Assembly (NCBI GenBank): GCA_037013685.1
Contig: CM072886.1
Location: forward strand, 87,116,922 to 87,180,921
Origin: Acridotheres tristis
Lineage: Eukaryota > Chordata > Aves > Passeriformes > Sturnidae
Reading direction: 5' to 3'
DNA: 64,000 nt
The translations under genes were made by a program, and so were the position numbers. The notes beneath the pieces are model-generated. The model was not told the origin of the DNA. It did not search any database and saw only the letters and a program-made list of their open reading frames with translations. This document shows, one piece after another, positions 26,401 through 40,487 of this stretch; positions within the stretch are counted from its first letter, which is position 1; each line of letters opens with the position of its first letter.

Positions 26401-29400
26401 AATTATAGAAGAAATTATTTATACAGAAGAAATTATATAGACTTTGCCTCAGCTCAGAAGGGCCCTGAGTTGAGTTAAAGTAGACTTGGAAGCAAGAACC
26501 TGTCTGGCAAGGCCACAGCAGGCAGAGCAATATTTATGTCAAAACCTTTACTTTCTGATTAGTATTCTCAATTTTTAAAATGGATCTGGTGTCATTCTTT
26601 TTTTAATTAAAAGATTACTTTTGGATTTTGAAAGCCTTTTTGGTCTTTTTAGGGCAAGAGTTCTTTCCATTGCAAACTCTGTAAGAGAGCAACTTGTTGA
26701 CAATGTTGTCAGAAATGGAGGGCATTGATGGACCATTGCTACTGCTCTGCAGTCAGCTGATTGAACATAAGGGGAAAGTTATTCTGCTGTGGCTGAATGA
26801 AATGAAGTAGAGGTGGAAAAAGGTACAAGTAAAAAAAATGAAAACACAAGAGGAATCAACTCTGTGAAAAGTGTTGATAAAGTCAAGGAAAAATAAAAAT
26901 ACTGAAAGCATTTTCTCTGAGACTTTTCACACTTATGAAGGAAGGGAAGGGAATGCAAGAAGAAGCAGACTGCAGGAGAGTGTAAAAGGAAACCACTGCT
27001 CATAGACCTCTATTTCTAGATTTTAAAGCACACTGTTGGTGCATTCTGTGGAAAACAAAAAAAAAAATATTAAACATGTTTTTAAAACTGCAGAGAGAAA
27101 GTATATACAAAAAAAAAGGATCTGAAGACATTTGCATTTTTTCCCATGTTATTTCCCACATTCTTCTTCAGAGAAATCTGTCACAGGGTTCAACCCCTGT
27201 AACACCCAGCATTTGTCTGTTCACACTGACCTAATTTTCAGGAGGCTTTAGGATTTCATGTGGATAAGCAATTTATCATGAATACATACACTGGAGTTTG
27301 TCATGCATGTACAGAGCACAGTTACCAAGGAAAAAAAGTTGGTAATGGAAAAGGTGCACCATTAAATCATTAAAGCTTTCTTGCACACAACTCCCTGTAA
27401 ATCCAAACAATTTAAATACTAATCTGTACTAATGCTTTTACATGTAAAATATGTAAGCATGTTTTTATTGCATTTTAGACAGCCAATCCTTCTTTCTTGT
27501 CCATATTTTCATTAAGTGCATATAGTTTCACACATTTAGATAGTGTTCCTTCAATTGAGGAATAAAATGCTACAACAAAGCAGAATAGAATATTTTCACA
27601 TGTATGTAATGACAATATTTTGCAAGTGTATTAGAAGTAATAATTGCTCATCAAACTAAATAAAATGAAACTTGGAAAAAATGTAGAGCCGTTTTAATAA
27701 AGTATTTGAGCTGCAAGGAAAAATATTTAAATTTGTAATCAACACATACAAACAAATCAGTCATGAAATTTCCTAATATTGTGGTGCTAAGTAAGCTAAT
27801 TATCCATTCTAAATGTTATTAAAATAGGTTTTTTTTCCTTTGAAGTTAACACATTAGTTTTAATATAACTATCAGACATGAGAAATATAAAAAGCGCAGA
27901 CAACAAAACATATGCAGAATACAAAGTTCTTGTTCTTTCAGATGTTTGGACTTCGTGCTGAAGACTGTCAGGGCATAAGAGGATGGTACTGTTTAAACAA
28001 AACATTGGAAATACAGAGGACACAGAGATCTGACTTCCTATGAAACATGCTTAATGAAGTTCAAAGATTAAAATTCTGGGGACGAAACATGAAAAAAAAT
28101 CACTTCTTTAGAGCAAAAATATCTCTCTCCTAAATTCACTTCGTCTATACTGATGTAAAAATGAGGAAAGATGTGGAGAGTTTTTTGTAAAGCAAACATA
28201 CTGGTACAGTACACACAGATGAAACTATCAAACTAAAATAGCATCAAGAATTAAAAAGGTTAGATTTTTACAATTATTCATGTCATAAGTTACAGCTGAA
28301 ATTTCAATTCAACAATTTCAACAAACAAAGTATTTAATAAAATAAATAAATCTACCTTAAATCCACCAATTCACCAGAAGCATACAAATATGACACAACT
28401 GGATTTGCCTTAGAAAAAAAACTACTCAGAAAAATATAACCATTTTGATGAGTAATCATAATTCTGTAAAGTATGTCACTAAAAGTTGACTTTGAGTAAT
28501 TACTTTAATTAATCTTGTTTCTTCAAATGCAAAACACAGCACAAATTTCATATATATTATGTATATTTCATGGGAAATGTGAAATGCTAGCATTCTCCTG
28601 TCTCCTTATTTGGGACAAAAAGGAATAAGAGAGAAGTGTGGCATCTGAAGAAGTTAACACAGGACATTTTCTCTTAAAAACAGTCAGAGAATGTTAAAGG
28701 TTTTGTGTTGTTATTTTTTTAGCAGCATTACCTGGTAATTCCTACATATAATCAGTATAGGTGCTCACCTATCCAACTGTAACTTTATGTAAGTTAGAAA
28801 TGGACTTCATTGTTATTTCAATTAAAAAGCAGCCAAAGGTACAAATTTTAGAAATTCCACCTAAGTTTGGTATAATTTTACCTCTGGAGATATATATCTG
28901 TTCATCCTTTATACAGACAGATTACAGAAAACCTGATTAGATCAAATATTTAAATTTTTCTGGTTAAACAGGATGGACTGGATCAGCACAGTGATCAAAC
29001 TGAGGGCTGTTGTCAGTATAGGACACAAAATAATTATCCGTGGAAAATACATGAGATTTTACTCAATGGGTTCATGAGGTCTGATAAACTGCATTGTCTA
29101 CAAGCTCCCATTTATACCACATTTGGCAACCCCAACACCAACTGCACTGCCAACTTTAGTAAACCTTGTATATTCTTTCTCTAAATTACACTAAACTGTC
29201 TTGAAGAAGAGATAGCAACAAAAAAAAATAGCTGAACCTGTCTGTCTTTTTCTCTTTTTCACATGAGCCAGTCACTTGTGACTAGCTAGCTTTTGTCATT
29301 ATAATGAAAATTTTGACCTTCTTTATGTCTTCACTTCTTCTTAAAAGGGTTGAAAAAAGATCGATGAAATGGAATCGTTCTTTCCTAAAGTTCCCGGTGA

Positions 29401-32400
29401 AGAGGTGCAATATGTAAAGGCTTCAGACATAAAATGTGCATAAAAGGAAATGAATGGGCAAAGAAGTAATAAAGCCCTTAAGACTTAAGGCCCAAGCTTA
29501 AGTTCGCAAACTATGTTTTGCTTAGGAAGGGGAAAATAGCCTGAGCTTAAAAAACAAAATAGAACAAAAACCAAAAAAGAACAAAAATCCTCATGAGTAC
29601 TAAAGTCTCTTTAGGATCCTGTAAAAGAAATTGCACTTTGGAACTCCTCCAGTTTACTCATATTCCCACCCAAAATTGAACAGTTGCCCTTGACCACATA
29701 TACCTGTTCCTGAGGATATTGCGTCTGTTTTCTGAAAATGTTTCAACTAAAAGCATGAAGAAAAATGCTGTGTAAATAAAAAATATTGCAAATACCTCAG
29801 CATTTCTGATCTGAATTTTCTCACAGTCTTTTTAATCTGTCAAAAGTCTTGATTTTCTTTTTCTCAGGTCTGTATTTAATTTTGTGAGAAGCATTACTAA
29901 AAATGTTGTTACTGGAATTTCCATTGGACAGTAGAGCTGTCTTTCAAGCTGCCTCTTAATGACAAGATTGAATACATTCTGCGAAAGTTAAAATATCTGG
30001 TAAGTTAAAGTATCTAGTCTTTTAACATGTTAGTTCACAGCATCAGTTTTTAAAATCTGGATATGTCAGCTAAGGTCAGAATAGCAGTAACAATTTATAC
30101 TAAATAAGGATAATCTGCCGTTTGACAAAATAAAACCATCTTTGCCCACTCAATTAAGTTCAGATTTCATAATATTATATTAAACTTCCTAATGCTTTGT
30201 TTACATATAAATCTATGATTGATTTGTACAAATTTGATCAGTAAGTAGGATCTTGCTTTTTATACCTGAGACTTCAATAAAACTTCCTGTAGGAATTTAA
30301 CCGGATAAATGAGAAATAATATTTTTTTCTAACTGCTTTGCAACTTTTACTATTCAAGCACTTTGTTGGCAAGGAGTTAAACATAATTGTGCTGAAACTG
30401 GAGCATATAAATTAAATAAGAAATAAATTTGCATTGAAAGTTCATTTTGGTTTATTTACTGTCTAGCTGACAATGTTTATATCCCACAGATACAGCATAT
30501 AGAGAATACTGTCTCAGGATCATTCAAGGATTTGTCATGATCTGAGCTGGAGCTTCAAAACTTAAGTCTTTAGCTGGACTGATGTGGGGAACTCAGACTC
30601 TTGGAGGAGTTCAGTATTTCTATGGATTTTGAGGCATGTAACAAGCACATAAGAACTTTAAAACCACTATATTTAGTGAATGCATCACATATAGCTTCTG
30701 AGGTGCAAATTGTAAGCATCTGTAGGCAATACACTGACTTTTAATAGCCAGAGAAGTAGTAAAATAATATTGCCACTAAAAAAAATTGTATTTATATGTT
30801 TCTATAACCTCTACATCATGGTTAAGATACAGTTACGGCTGAGGGCTAACTCCACCATTGACCTTTTATGACATTCTGTAAAGCTCACTGTCAGCACTAC
30901 AAGCTGCAAAGTAATGGAAACAAAACCCAAAACAATTCCCAAACCGAGATTGGTTTCTAACCACATGTAAGCTCAGCCATGTTACATAATAAAGTGTTCC
31001 AGCATGTATTTTGCATCTGTAATTGTTTCCCATCATTCCCTATTTAACCTTTCCACTGTGTAAAGTAGTCATACTCATATTTAAGAGAGGATTTGTTCCT
31101 TTTCTCTTTAGAATTTATACTTTGTGTATGGAAACAGGCAGAAGCAATTTAATTGTCCCTCAAAATAATTTTGTCACTCAAGTTATATGGGCACTCAATA
31201 AAACAGAATTCTCTCATTTTCATATATATCACTTATGCTCTGAGAGGGTAAGGCATGAAAGCAGGTTTGTGCCATCCATTTAAGTCACACTTTACTTGGT
31301 TCAATCAAACATAGTAAATTAATATTTTCACTTGGAGTAAGCATGGTTGAAACATTTTTTTCAATGAGTCTACACTCAAAATTTTACTTTCTAAATGCTA
31401 TACAAACAGCTATGCTGACTTTACATTAATTTAAATATAGTTGTAGGAAAACAGTAAAGAAGATTTTCTAAAATGATATATTTTTAAAAGCACATTTTTA
31501 ATCTTTGAGAGATAAGTGGGCTGCAAAAAGCTTAATAGATACATATTCAATGCCAAATATTTAAACTGAAATTTTTAAATTTCAATGACACAGGGTTCAA
31601 CCATTCTCCACAGAAGGCAAGGAGTTACCACATGAGAAACACTGGAGAGTGGCCAAGCTGTACCAGCTTGGTTCAATGGGCTGTACCTGTATGAATCAGC
31701 CTTTAAATGATGGAGTGCTGATGGAGTCTGGTGAGATGGGGCTAAATTTCAGGGGGAGTTCATGGAGAGCAAGGTTGGATTTATTAATATACTGATTTTC
31801 CCTCAACTTCACTTTGATCACTGACTTAAACTGATGTTCTTGGAGTGAAGAAACATATGCTAAAGAAGAATTTGTCATGCAGGACATCTATAATTAAAGA
31901 AGATCTTCAATGAAAGCATTTCACAACACCTCCATTAAGCTTTGTCATACTGCAAAAAGAACACGAGCCTCTCTGTAAAGAAATGTTAAACAATTGTCAG
32001 CTGAAAGCAGATGAGGATTTTATTGAATACCTGTATTACTAATGCATGAAGAGGTACCCATGCAGAGCACAGCAGATACAATCGTTGCTTTTAATCGTTG
32101 TGCAATTTTTATTACCAATGGAACCACTAAACAAAAAGAGGAGGATAGATTTCCATTACTGGTAGCCACAGTTTTATTTCAGGAGAAATCAGTGGCCTAG
32201 GTCACCGAGTTCTCACTGATTCTAGTGCTAGGATCACCTCTACATGATGAGACAGGTAGTTTACTTTTTTTGAAGACAGTACAGATCAGGAACTCAAACC
32301 CCACTATCCAGGGTCACATAAAGGCTTAAGTATGGATAACCATTTCCAAATCTTTCCACTGAGAAGGAATAAAATTATTTTACCAGGTAGTAAAAAGAAA

Positions 32401-32799
32401 AAAATATAGCATGTACACATATAATCTTTAAAGAAAAGTATAAAAAGAAAGAAAGAAATATACATTAATTACTGTACTGTAATTTCTATAGTTATATGAA
32501 GTTTACACTAAGGCCAGAGTGATTGCACCTTGAGCCACGGTGCAAATATCCAGAATACTGGAAAGCAGTTTTTGAAGCTTTTGTTCAGCTAGGGAAGAGA
32601 CACTGGGCAGTTGTCCTGGAAGAAACTACTTTTACAAATCATGCTTCAGCTGTAAAGTTGTACTTTCATTTTTTTACAATGGCAGTATTAAAATATTGAG
32701 TGGTGGATGACAGATAGAAAGTGATGTAAATATGAAATTTGTTTAATGCTCAATGTAAAATTGGTTTAATATTTTAATTTTATTAATTCTCAGTGCAAA
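23496..32799. other. AT-rich noncoding DNA, no gene seen
   Basis: The longest gene-poor stretch. The minus-strand frame at 25519-25893 (124 codons) has no recognised domain. The only clear structure is the AGAAGAAATTAT tandem array at 26381-26440. No transposon hallmark was recognised, although very old decayed copies would escape notice. Confidence 0.65.
26381..26440. repeat. Degenerate tandem repeat, AGAAGAAATTAT unit, about 4 copies
   Basis: Units beginning at about 26381, 26395, 26407 and 26425 share AGAAGAA-ATTAT with small spacer differences (TTATAC or ATAT). The imperfect units suggest slippage followed by mutation. The repeat makes a short frame encode repeated RRNY residues, which is a by-product. 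Confidence 0.8.
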
Positions 32800-33004
32800 T
32801 ATTTTTTCATTTTATTTTTAGGCGAGGATCCACAGTGTTGCAAGTACTACTGAAGCCATTACCTGCAAAGGCAGCTACAGTCAAGGGAGGAATATACTGA
32901 CTCTGGATAGTGGAGATTCCCACTTTGAGAACTTTGCTTTTCAGTTCTCATTTGTTTCTTCCACTATTCTACTGAGCTTACAAAATAATTTTTTTAAAGA
33001 TTAG
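32800..33004 (+). other. Candidate exon-like segment: strong acceptor plus 60-codon open frame
   Basis: A long pyrimidine tract (TTTTTTCATTTTATTTTTAG, ending at 32821) is a near-ideal splice acceptor. The sequence after it shifts to more even composition. The frame starting GCG at 32822 stays open for 60 codons to a TAG at 33002-33004; its peptide begins ARIHSVASTTEAITCKG and I do not recognise it. With no donor and a stop, it would have to be a terminal exon. An AATAAA occurs at about 33441. Chance is quite possible because pyrimidine tracts are common here. Confidence 0.15.
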
Positions 33005-35650
33005 ATTCAAGTGTAATCCAGAACCTCATTCTGCACATGCTATCTGGCCAGAGGCTTTTTCATGAAAAGATGAAGAGTTCATAGAACTTTGTTGAAAGCA
33101 GTGTTAAAACTGTACCTTACACCCTTGGGTGTAAGAAGGGAGAACTGAGTGTTTTGTCTCCTTTATTCTTGCACCTGGAAGACAGAGGTCAGAGTATAGA
33201 AAACAGACTAATAGCGAGATACAATTGTTTTTTCATTCATTCATCCTTCTGAGCCAACAGCAGTGCAAAAGGCAGGAAACATACTTTCATTTATTCCTGG
33301 TTTTAAGCTCTTCTGTGGTTTTCTTATTAGCTCTTTTTCCCAGTCTACTGCTGTTTCATTTACAGGTTTTCTCAAGTATCCTCATTCTCAAAGGGAAATC
33401 CACCTGGTTTTAATTTGATATTCTCAAGTCCTGTGGTGTCAATAAAGCTCATCTACTCCCATCCATACAACTTCGGATTTATATATTAAGCATGGCAAAA
33501 CTCAGGCACGTGTCATTTTTCAGGGGCTAAATGGGAAAAAAAAAATCTGTTTTAAAAGGCGGTATCACATATTTGAGTTTAATATTGTGAAAAGTCAACA
33601 TGAAGCAAAATCACAGAGATACTAAATATTTCAGCTTTCCCATGGAACAAAAATATGAACATTAAAAACATATATTTCTCTTTTGTTTTCAAGTATCATC
33701 AAAAAGAAGCCATTCGAAAGGCCAATGATCAAGCATGAACAGAGGCAGAGAAATAGGCAAAACATAAAATTCACTGAAAACACACAGACAGTGAAAACAT
33801 TAAGGCTTTTTCTTCACATATGGGGATTTGTAAAACCAGGAGTAAGTGTTACAAGACTTAAAAGGTGTCCTGAATCAATTCAGAAGTTTGCCAGTTTGAG
33901 CTTAAGCCAAATGACTACCCAATGAAGAGTAACAGATGCACCTGACATAGCATTCCAGTTCAAGGACATAGCAGAAATATCACTCTAGTTCTCCCCAGTG
34001 ACAGAAAAAACTATTGATTGCACATTTACAGCTCAAATGCTTTTTTCCCCCCTCCTTTCTAGAGTAACAAAAGAATTCTAAGTGTATGAAGAGCTTGTGG
34101 GTTTGGCTTCAATTCAAGGCCAGACAAAGGGCTCAGACTTTCATCAGGGACCACAGAAGAATTTACAAGTTCTCTGTTCAGATTTGTGAAAACTTGTTGA
34201 TCTTTCAAGCTAACAAGCATTTTCAACAGCAGGAGCACACAATAGCACAAAATTCCTTTTGTTTTCTGATGGAAAGGCTTACAGGTACCAAAATTCATCT
34301 GAGAAAAAGTTAGTTGATAACTTGAATTCAGGTATGTCTTCTGCATTATACACTGAGAACCTGAATCACTGATAGTTTATCTCCTGAACTAAGTTACTGA
34401 AGAGAGTCATGGAATTTGGATAACCTGGAGGCATATATTGTTTCTCTAGGCAGGAAGTAGAAAGACAAAAAGTGGGGGGAAAAAGCCCAAACAGTTCATA
34501 TTCTTTTAACTTCATTTCATTCACTGAAATGAATAAATAATTTGTTGAGCATGTGAAGAAATTTTTTTTTTTTATATTTAGCATGAAAATATAAATAAAT
34601 ACATAAGCCTCACAACAGCTAATTAATTTTAAATGGCATTTTTAAAAAAATTATTATTATTCTCATTATTTTCAGGTGTTTACCTAGTCTTTTCTACTGT
34701 TAGGTAAACTTTAAAAGAAAACCTGTGTGCTAACTAGTTTCCCCTTTTTAATGTTTATCTTTATTTTCATGGTAGAAAAGTGGTCTTCACAAGCATAAAG
34801 ACATATTTCTCTTCCTTTCTCTCTCTTCCACTTCATTTTTCCCAAAAAATGTCAAAAATAAGGAGGAACTGTGAACACTTCAGTGCATACACAACTTCTA
34901 ATTTGCGGGTAATATTTTGTGATTTATGTTTTCAGTTTCTATGACTGATATTAATACAAAATTATATAGTTTTTTTAAGTAAAAATCTCAAGAGAGGCAA
35001 ACATCTGTCAAGTAGCCTCGCTAAGAGACAAAAAACTCAGTAGAGAGAACAACTGAAGAAAAGAAGCTGGCTTTTAACACAGGAACTGAGCTAAAAAGAG
35101 ATGAGAATAGGATGCCAAAGACAAGTGGAAAGAGTTGGAAATGAGTGTCACTTCACTGCCTTGGAGCTGGAGCTCAAGTAAGAGAGGGAGACTGGAAGCA
35201 GTACAGCACAACAGGATGACAGTGTTCACCCCAAGCACATTTTGGGGGAGTTCACTTCGGGATAGCTCCAGTTTGCTGCCATCAGCTGATTGAGGATATT
35301 TGGCGTTTTTTTCACTTTGAGATGGTCATGAGTTCTGAATCAACAAGTGTTAAGTTAAGAACTGGGAAATTTTCCTCAAAATCACTTTGCTGATTAAAGC
35401 TAAAATCTCAAGAAGCTCCCAGTTGAAGAGCAAAACCTTCTTCAGGATTGAGTAATTGTCTCCTATCCAGGATACAGACGTCCTGGTACTACAATGATAT
35501 TAGTCTTCTCTATTTCTAGTTTAATATTAAGCATAAAATTTACATTTTCTTTTCCCTTTTCCTTCCCAAAGAAGTTTGACTGTTATAGTGCACTTCAGAT
35601 GTAAACAAACTGCAGTTAGAGAGTTATGCAGTTCAGAGAACTGTGTAAGT
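33005..35650. other. AT-rich noncoding DNA, nothing recognised
   Basis: No recognisable gene or transposon. A T12 run lies at 34562-34573. A purine-rich stretch at 35030-35220 has no assignable function. Confidence 0.65.
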
Positions 35651-35654
35651 AGTG

Positions 35655-36146
35655 ATGCTTCAAACGTCAAAGACCTTTTTAACTTCCACAATGATTTTTA
35701 GTTTGTATCTTTCTGTGATCTCATCTCTCTGTGATGTAATGGACAACTCTGATTTCTCTAACACCCCAAAATTTTACCGTTTGTTCAAATATTTTAATGT
35801 CTCTCGTGATGTAACTGAAATTCTTTATCTTTTGTATGATAAAATATTGATGAAAACACATAAGAAAAGTGTTATATATAACAATGCTGTATGGGAAGGA
35901 TGTTTCAAATTTAGAGTCTCCTTAAGAGTTGATACTATATTGAAAGAAATCAAACGAGTGAAACCTACAGTTATTGAGGTTGTTGAAGCTGTCTATTCTC
36001 TGAATACAATTTCTGATGAGCAGAGACCATTTTATGGTGGTTCTTCTAGAATGGTAATAAAGAATATCACATTCTGGGTCAAGCCTGCTTTTAAAATCGT
36101 TTACAGCTTTAGTACAACAGTTATAGAAACACTGGAAATACAGTAA
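35655..36146 (+). other. Unassigned 163-codon open frame; coding status doubtful
   Basis: This is the longest ATG-started frame in the window. The predicted protein has a hydrophobic stretch at residues 13-24 (MIFSLYLSVISS) that could act as a signal peptide, and possible N-glycosylation sites NVS (48-50) and NIT (137-139). The middle is charged (KEIKRVKPTVIEVVEAV, about 97-113). I recognise no family. A simple estimate from base composition gives well under one frame this long in 64 kb, but not so rare as to prove coding. No promoter, Kozak context of note or clear splice partners are visible. It could be a lineage-specific gene, an old pseudogene remnant, or chance. Confidence 0.15.
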
Positions 36147-39100
36147 CAAAGAGACAAACAGGACAGCTATAAAAGGTTAATAAGTTATTAAAGGTAGATG
36201 AACCTGACTAAAATTATAAGTGACAAATTACTTTTGGGATATTCTTTTTACTTTTAGTTCATTCCTTGTTAAATATGCTACATCATCAATTCTCTCTCTG
36301 TGAGTCTTCACAGTGTTGCTCAAGTTCTGTGGGAGAACAGGTTCACCTGGCCATCCCAGGCAGTCTTAGATTATTTAACGTACCAAACTAATTAGCAAAC
36401 TTTAGGATAGAGTAGTCTATTCGTGTTTTGAGTTTTCTGTTTATTTTCTTCTTTTCTATTAAAATATTGTGATGAAGTTTCTTTCCTTATTAATTTCTGA
36501 ATTTAGAATTTGGAAAAAGATACTTTTTTGTAAATGATCCTTCAGGAATTCTTCTATCAAGTTATAACTTATATGCACACACTAAGAACCCAATCCATTT
36601 TGAAAATAAAAGAAAAATATTTTTAATTTTTACACAGGAAAATATTGTTTGTCACTCTCCATTTTTTCTTATAAAACTAGATAACTGAATATAGGATTTG
36701 AGAAGAAACCTCACTTTTGTATATGTGGACATTCTGGTTTTTAACTTTGTAACCTTAATGCTTAAACATAAGTCATTGAACTATTTGAGACCTGGAGTTT
36801 TTGTTCATTTGTTCTCATCTGAAATACACGCATATTTTATATTGTCTGTGTTCTTTGAACCTAAAATAAGATTCAGTTACTAGAGTAAATCAATCTCATT
36901 TCCGTTTCTAGCACTTCTTATGAAAAATCTATTAAATATTTTTTTCCTCCTTGTTCATTAGACTGTAATGAACAGATGTTTTCTATCACTTCCTTCCTCC
37001 CTCTCTCTCTCTCCCTCCTTCCCTTTCTTCCATTGCATTTTATTTAATATTCCAGGGGCAAAGACAGTGATTAACAACCAGCATCTCATCTGAGCTCCCA
37101 TTTTCAAACACAGCAGGTCAAAAAGCTGGTTTAGCTGAGATATTATACGGAGATACAAAATTCTGGTCCCAGGTGAGGCTCTCCGGGCCACAGAAAATGA
37201 AGCCTGAGGGTGCACAGTATTTCTTAGCTGTACTTTGTGTGACACTGATTTCCATGGTCCTTTCAAGCTTACTTATTGTCTACCTTCAGTAATATTTTCT
37301 CCTCACACTAACTTCCCCCATTTCCATTCCCACCTTAAAAAAAAGTAGTTTAAATATATAAACTAAAAGCAAAAGAGGAAAAAAAACCATACCTGTAATA
37401 TATATGTTCTATTTCTAAAACTGAACAGGCTTCTCAAGAATCCACAAAATATATTTTTCATTTATGAATTATCTCATTTTTGAAACACATATTTCCAGAA
37501 TAATTTTACAGGAAACCTAAAAATAACAGTAAATCAGAGTGAAATGTAGTAAAACAGAGACTAAGTTCTAAATACTTATTAGTTTCTACACAAATTCATT
37601 ATATTTTCTCATTCATTATTTCACAGCAGTAATATTACTAATAATTACAACAATTTTTATTTTAAAATCTAAATATGGCTTTAATTTTAAAAATCCAGTT
37701 AATCTTCCTATTGTTTCTCACATAGTATTGCTTCTCTTTTTACACCTGACTGGTTATCTCCTACCTGGTTACGTTAGGATTCTTCTAAGGTGAGGCACTG
37801 TTGGCCCACAAGTGTAGAAACACCTACTGCTAGGGATATTTTGAAAATCTCAAATACTCTAAAAAGAAAAACACTCTAGCAGACATAAATAGTCTTTAAA
37901 GTCTTTGAAATTTTGGTTGGTTTTTTTCCTTTGACAAATATTAATTCCGAGCTAAAAAAATAATTACAATACATGCCTCAAAAACATCTATACTCTCTAA
38001 AATATTGCAAGTACAAAATTAAAACTTAATACACCAAGCAGTTCTAACTATGCATATAAGGAGCTGAAAAAATCTTCTGTTTACTTTTACTGAAACTTGA
38101 TCACAACAAGCATAAGTGACTGATCTTACCTATTTTGTGGTGCTCAATTCACTTGCTGGATGAGTATATTTCCGATCTCAAAATATTGGAGCAAAAGGAG
38201 TTTTTTTCCCTTATGGAGGAGCAAAAGACTGGTTTCAAAGCATTTAGATTTTAAGTCACTAAGAATTATTATTGCCTTCTGAAGCAGAACCTTAACAAGT
38301 TCTTATTCCTCCCTCAGTAGAAGCACACACATACATTGATACATTTTATTTACTCTTTCAGACTTGCTCAGATTTTCCACTATTGCAATTAAAATTAAAA
38401 GTTGATGAGGATATACATGCTATGATGTGAATCTGATATTTCTGAAGTTAAAAACTTTCACTGCATTCCTAGAAGAATTCTAAGATGAAATACAAAGTCC
38501 TCAGATATCTCTAGCACATTGTTATAGATATATATGGCCTGCCTTTGTCTTTTCCTGAAGTCCTAAAAAGGTCACAGAATATTCTGCATGAAATTGAGAC
38601 AGAGAATTTCTACAGGTATACTGAGTTTTATGACAAAAACAGGAATATTCATTGACGAATATGAACATGTGTGCACAAGACTGCATGAAGACTGCAATTG
38701 CAGCTAGGAAATCTTTCTCATTCTAATCTGAAGAACCATTTGGACACTGCTCAGTCAAGTTGATGTTTCATTGGCTCTGTGGCTGTAATAAGGCTCAATA
38801 CATCCTGGTACAAACTTAATTTTGGATTAAAAATCTGTAGTACATGATGAAAGAAATCTGCTATCTGAGTTTTCTCTTCCTAAATAGGAATTGATATGAC
38901 ATGCCAAAACCCCCCTATATATTCTCCCTTTCAGGCATTTTATGTGTTTTTTCTGATTTCAAGTAAATAAACAAAAATTCTTATATTATTGTGTTATGTT
39001 CATAAACATCTGCAATGCCTAGACACTGCAACATCTATGCTGAGTTCCTTTTGTCAGTCTCTGGACCCAGCACTCGGGATGATGACTCAGTTTCACAACA

Positions 39101-40487
39101 GAATTTTTTGAACTCCTGTAGTCAGTGCCACTGTAGATATTTTCCTCTGATGTCTGCATGTTACTGTGGAGCACGCATCCTCAAAAAAAATTATGAAGAA
39201 TTCATATTTTCTGTACTTGTGCATACACGAGATTCTCCTTTTAGAACAATTGTTCTGATGCTCATCATGTATTACTGTGCTGCTGACAGTTCATATTATT
39301 TTTGTAAAACTAAAAAGTGCTCTGTCAATACACTGTAAGGACACCAGCTACATAAGCAATGAGTATATCAACTGAGATTTGTCTTTAGAAATGTACAAAG
39401 AATGAGTGTGTGTTTTAAACACACTAGCAATTAATAGTGCTGGCCAAACTTATTTTACATTGAAATGCCACTTTCTCTCTGTGATTAGAACTAAATGGAA
39501 ACAAATAAGTAGTGTTGTCTCCAAAGTCTCACCAGTTTCTCTATTGAGATAAATCCTTTTTTGGCTCCTTTCTTGGAACCAATGCAGATATAGTTGATGA
39601 TGGAGAAAAGTCAGGAGGTGCAGCAAAGTTCACCAGCTCTGATTGAGATTGATGGGCTTTAATAACATTCTCATTCATGAAAACTACTGGTAATGCTCAC
39701 ACCAACTACAGATTCCAGATAGACTTCCACATGGCCATAAACCAAAATATATCAAAAATGTTTATACCTTCATGAGAAACTTTATATCTGATGTGAGTTT
39801 AGTGATGGATATCTGCTGTTGACACAGACTGACCATGATCTCTAGCCATTCCTACTCCCAGAAAGCAGCACCAATATCAGAATTTTCAAAATTGAAAAAA
39901 CTGAGTGGATACTGTAATATAAGAAAATGCAATATTCTGGTAACAGTAGCTTTGAAAATTACTCCTATTGTTTATTGACCATAGTCAGTTGTTGGGATTT
40001 TTTATTTCTTGAAGGTTTTAAGCAAATTTTCTTTTATTTGTTGTTGACTGTTGGTGTTTGGGGGAGAGGGGTGCTGTTTTTTTTAAAAAAATGGCTTATT
40101 TTTTCATTGGCTGAAACAGGAATATAGAATAAATCTGCGACCATAGCAAGTAATTTTCTATTTTTTGGAAAGATGTGGAATGAGAACTGAACAAAGCATG
40201 TAGCTGCTTGTTCAAAGTATTCACAACTGAATGTGAAATAACATGAGAGAAGATATCTTTTGGCATCTCAGTTATAGCTCAGACTGCACTAATATGACAA
40301 TATAATATATTGTCTTTGTACAATGTAAGTCTCTTAATGTGCAACTTCTGGTAATTAGAGTATCAACATGTAGAAACAAGAATGGATTGCACCCAACCTA
40401 GCAGATCTAAAACCAAAACAAGTTTTTAAGAATTAATAGCAAAATTATCAACATAAAATTAAATTTTCATACCATTATGATGTTATT
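36147..40487. other. AT-rich noncoding DNA, no gene seen
   Basis: Contains a pyrimidine tract (CTCTCTCTCTCTCCCTCC) at about 37000-37030 and otherwise unstructured AT-rich DNA. Frames near 100 codons (36958-37266 minus, 39015-39338 plus) show no domains. Confidence 0.65.
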
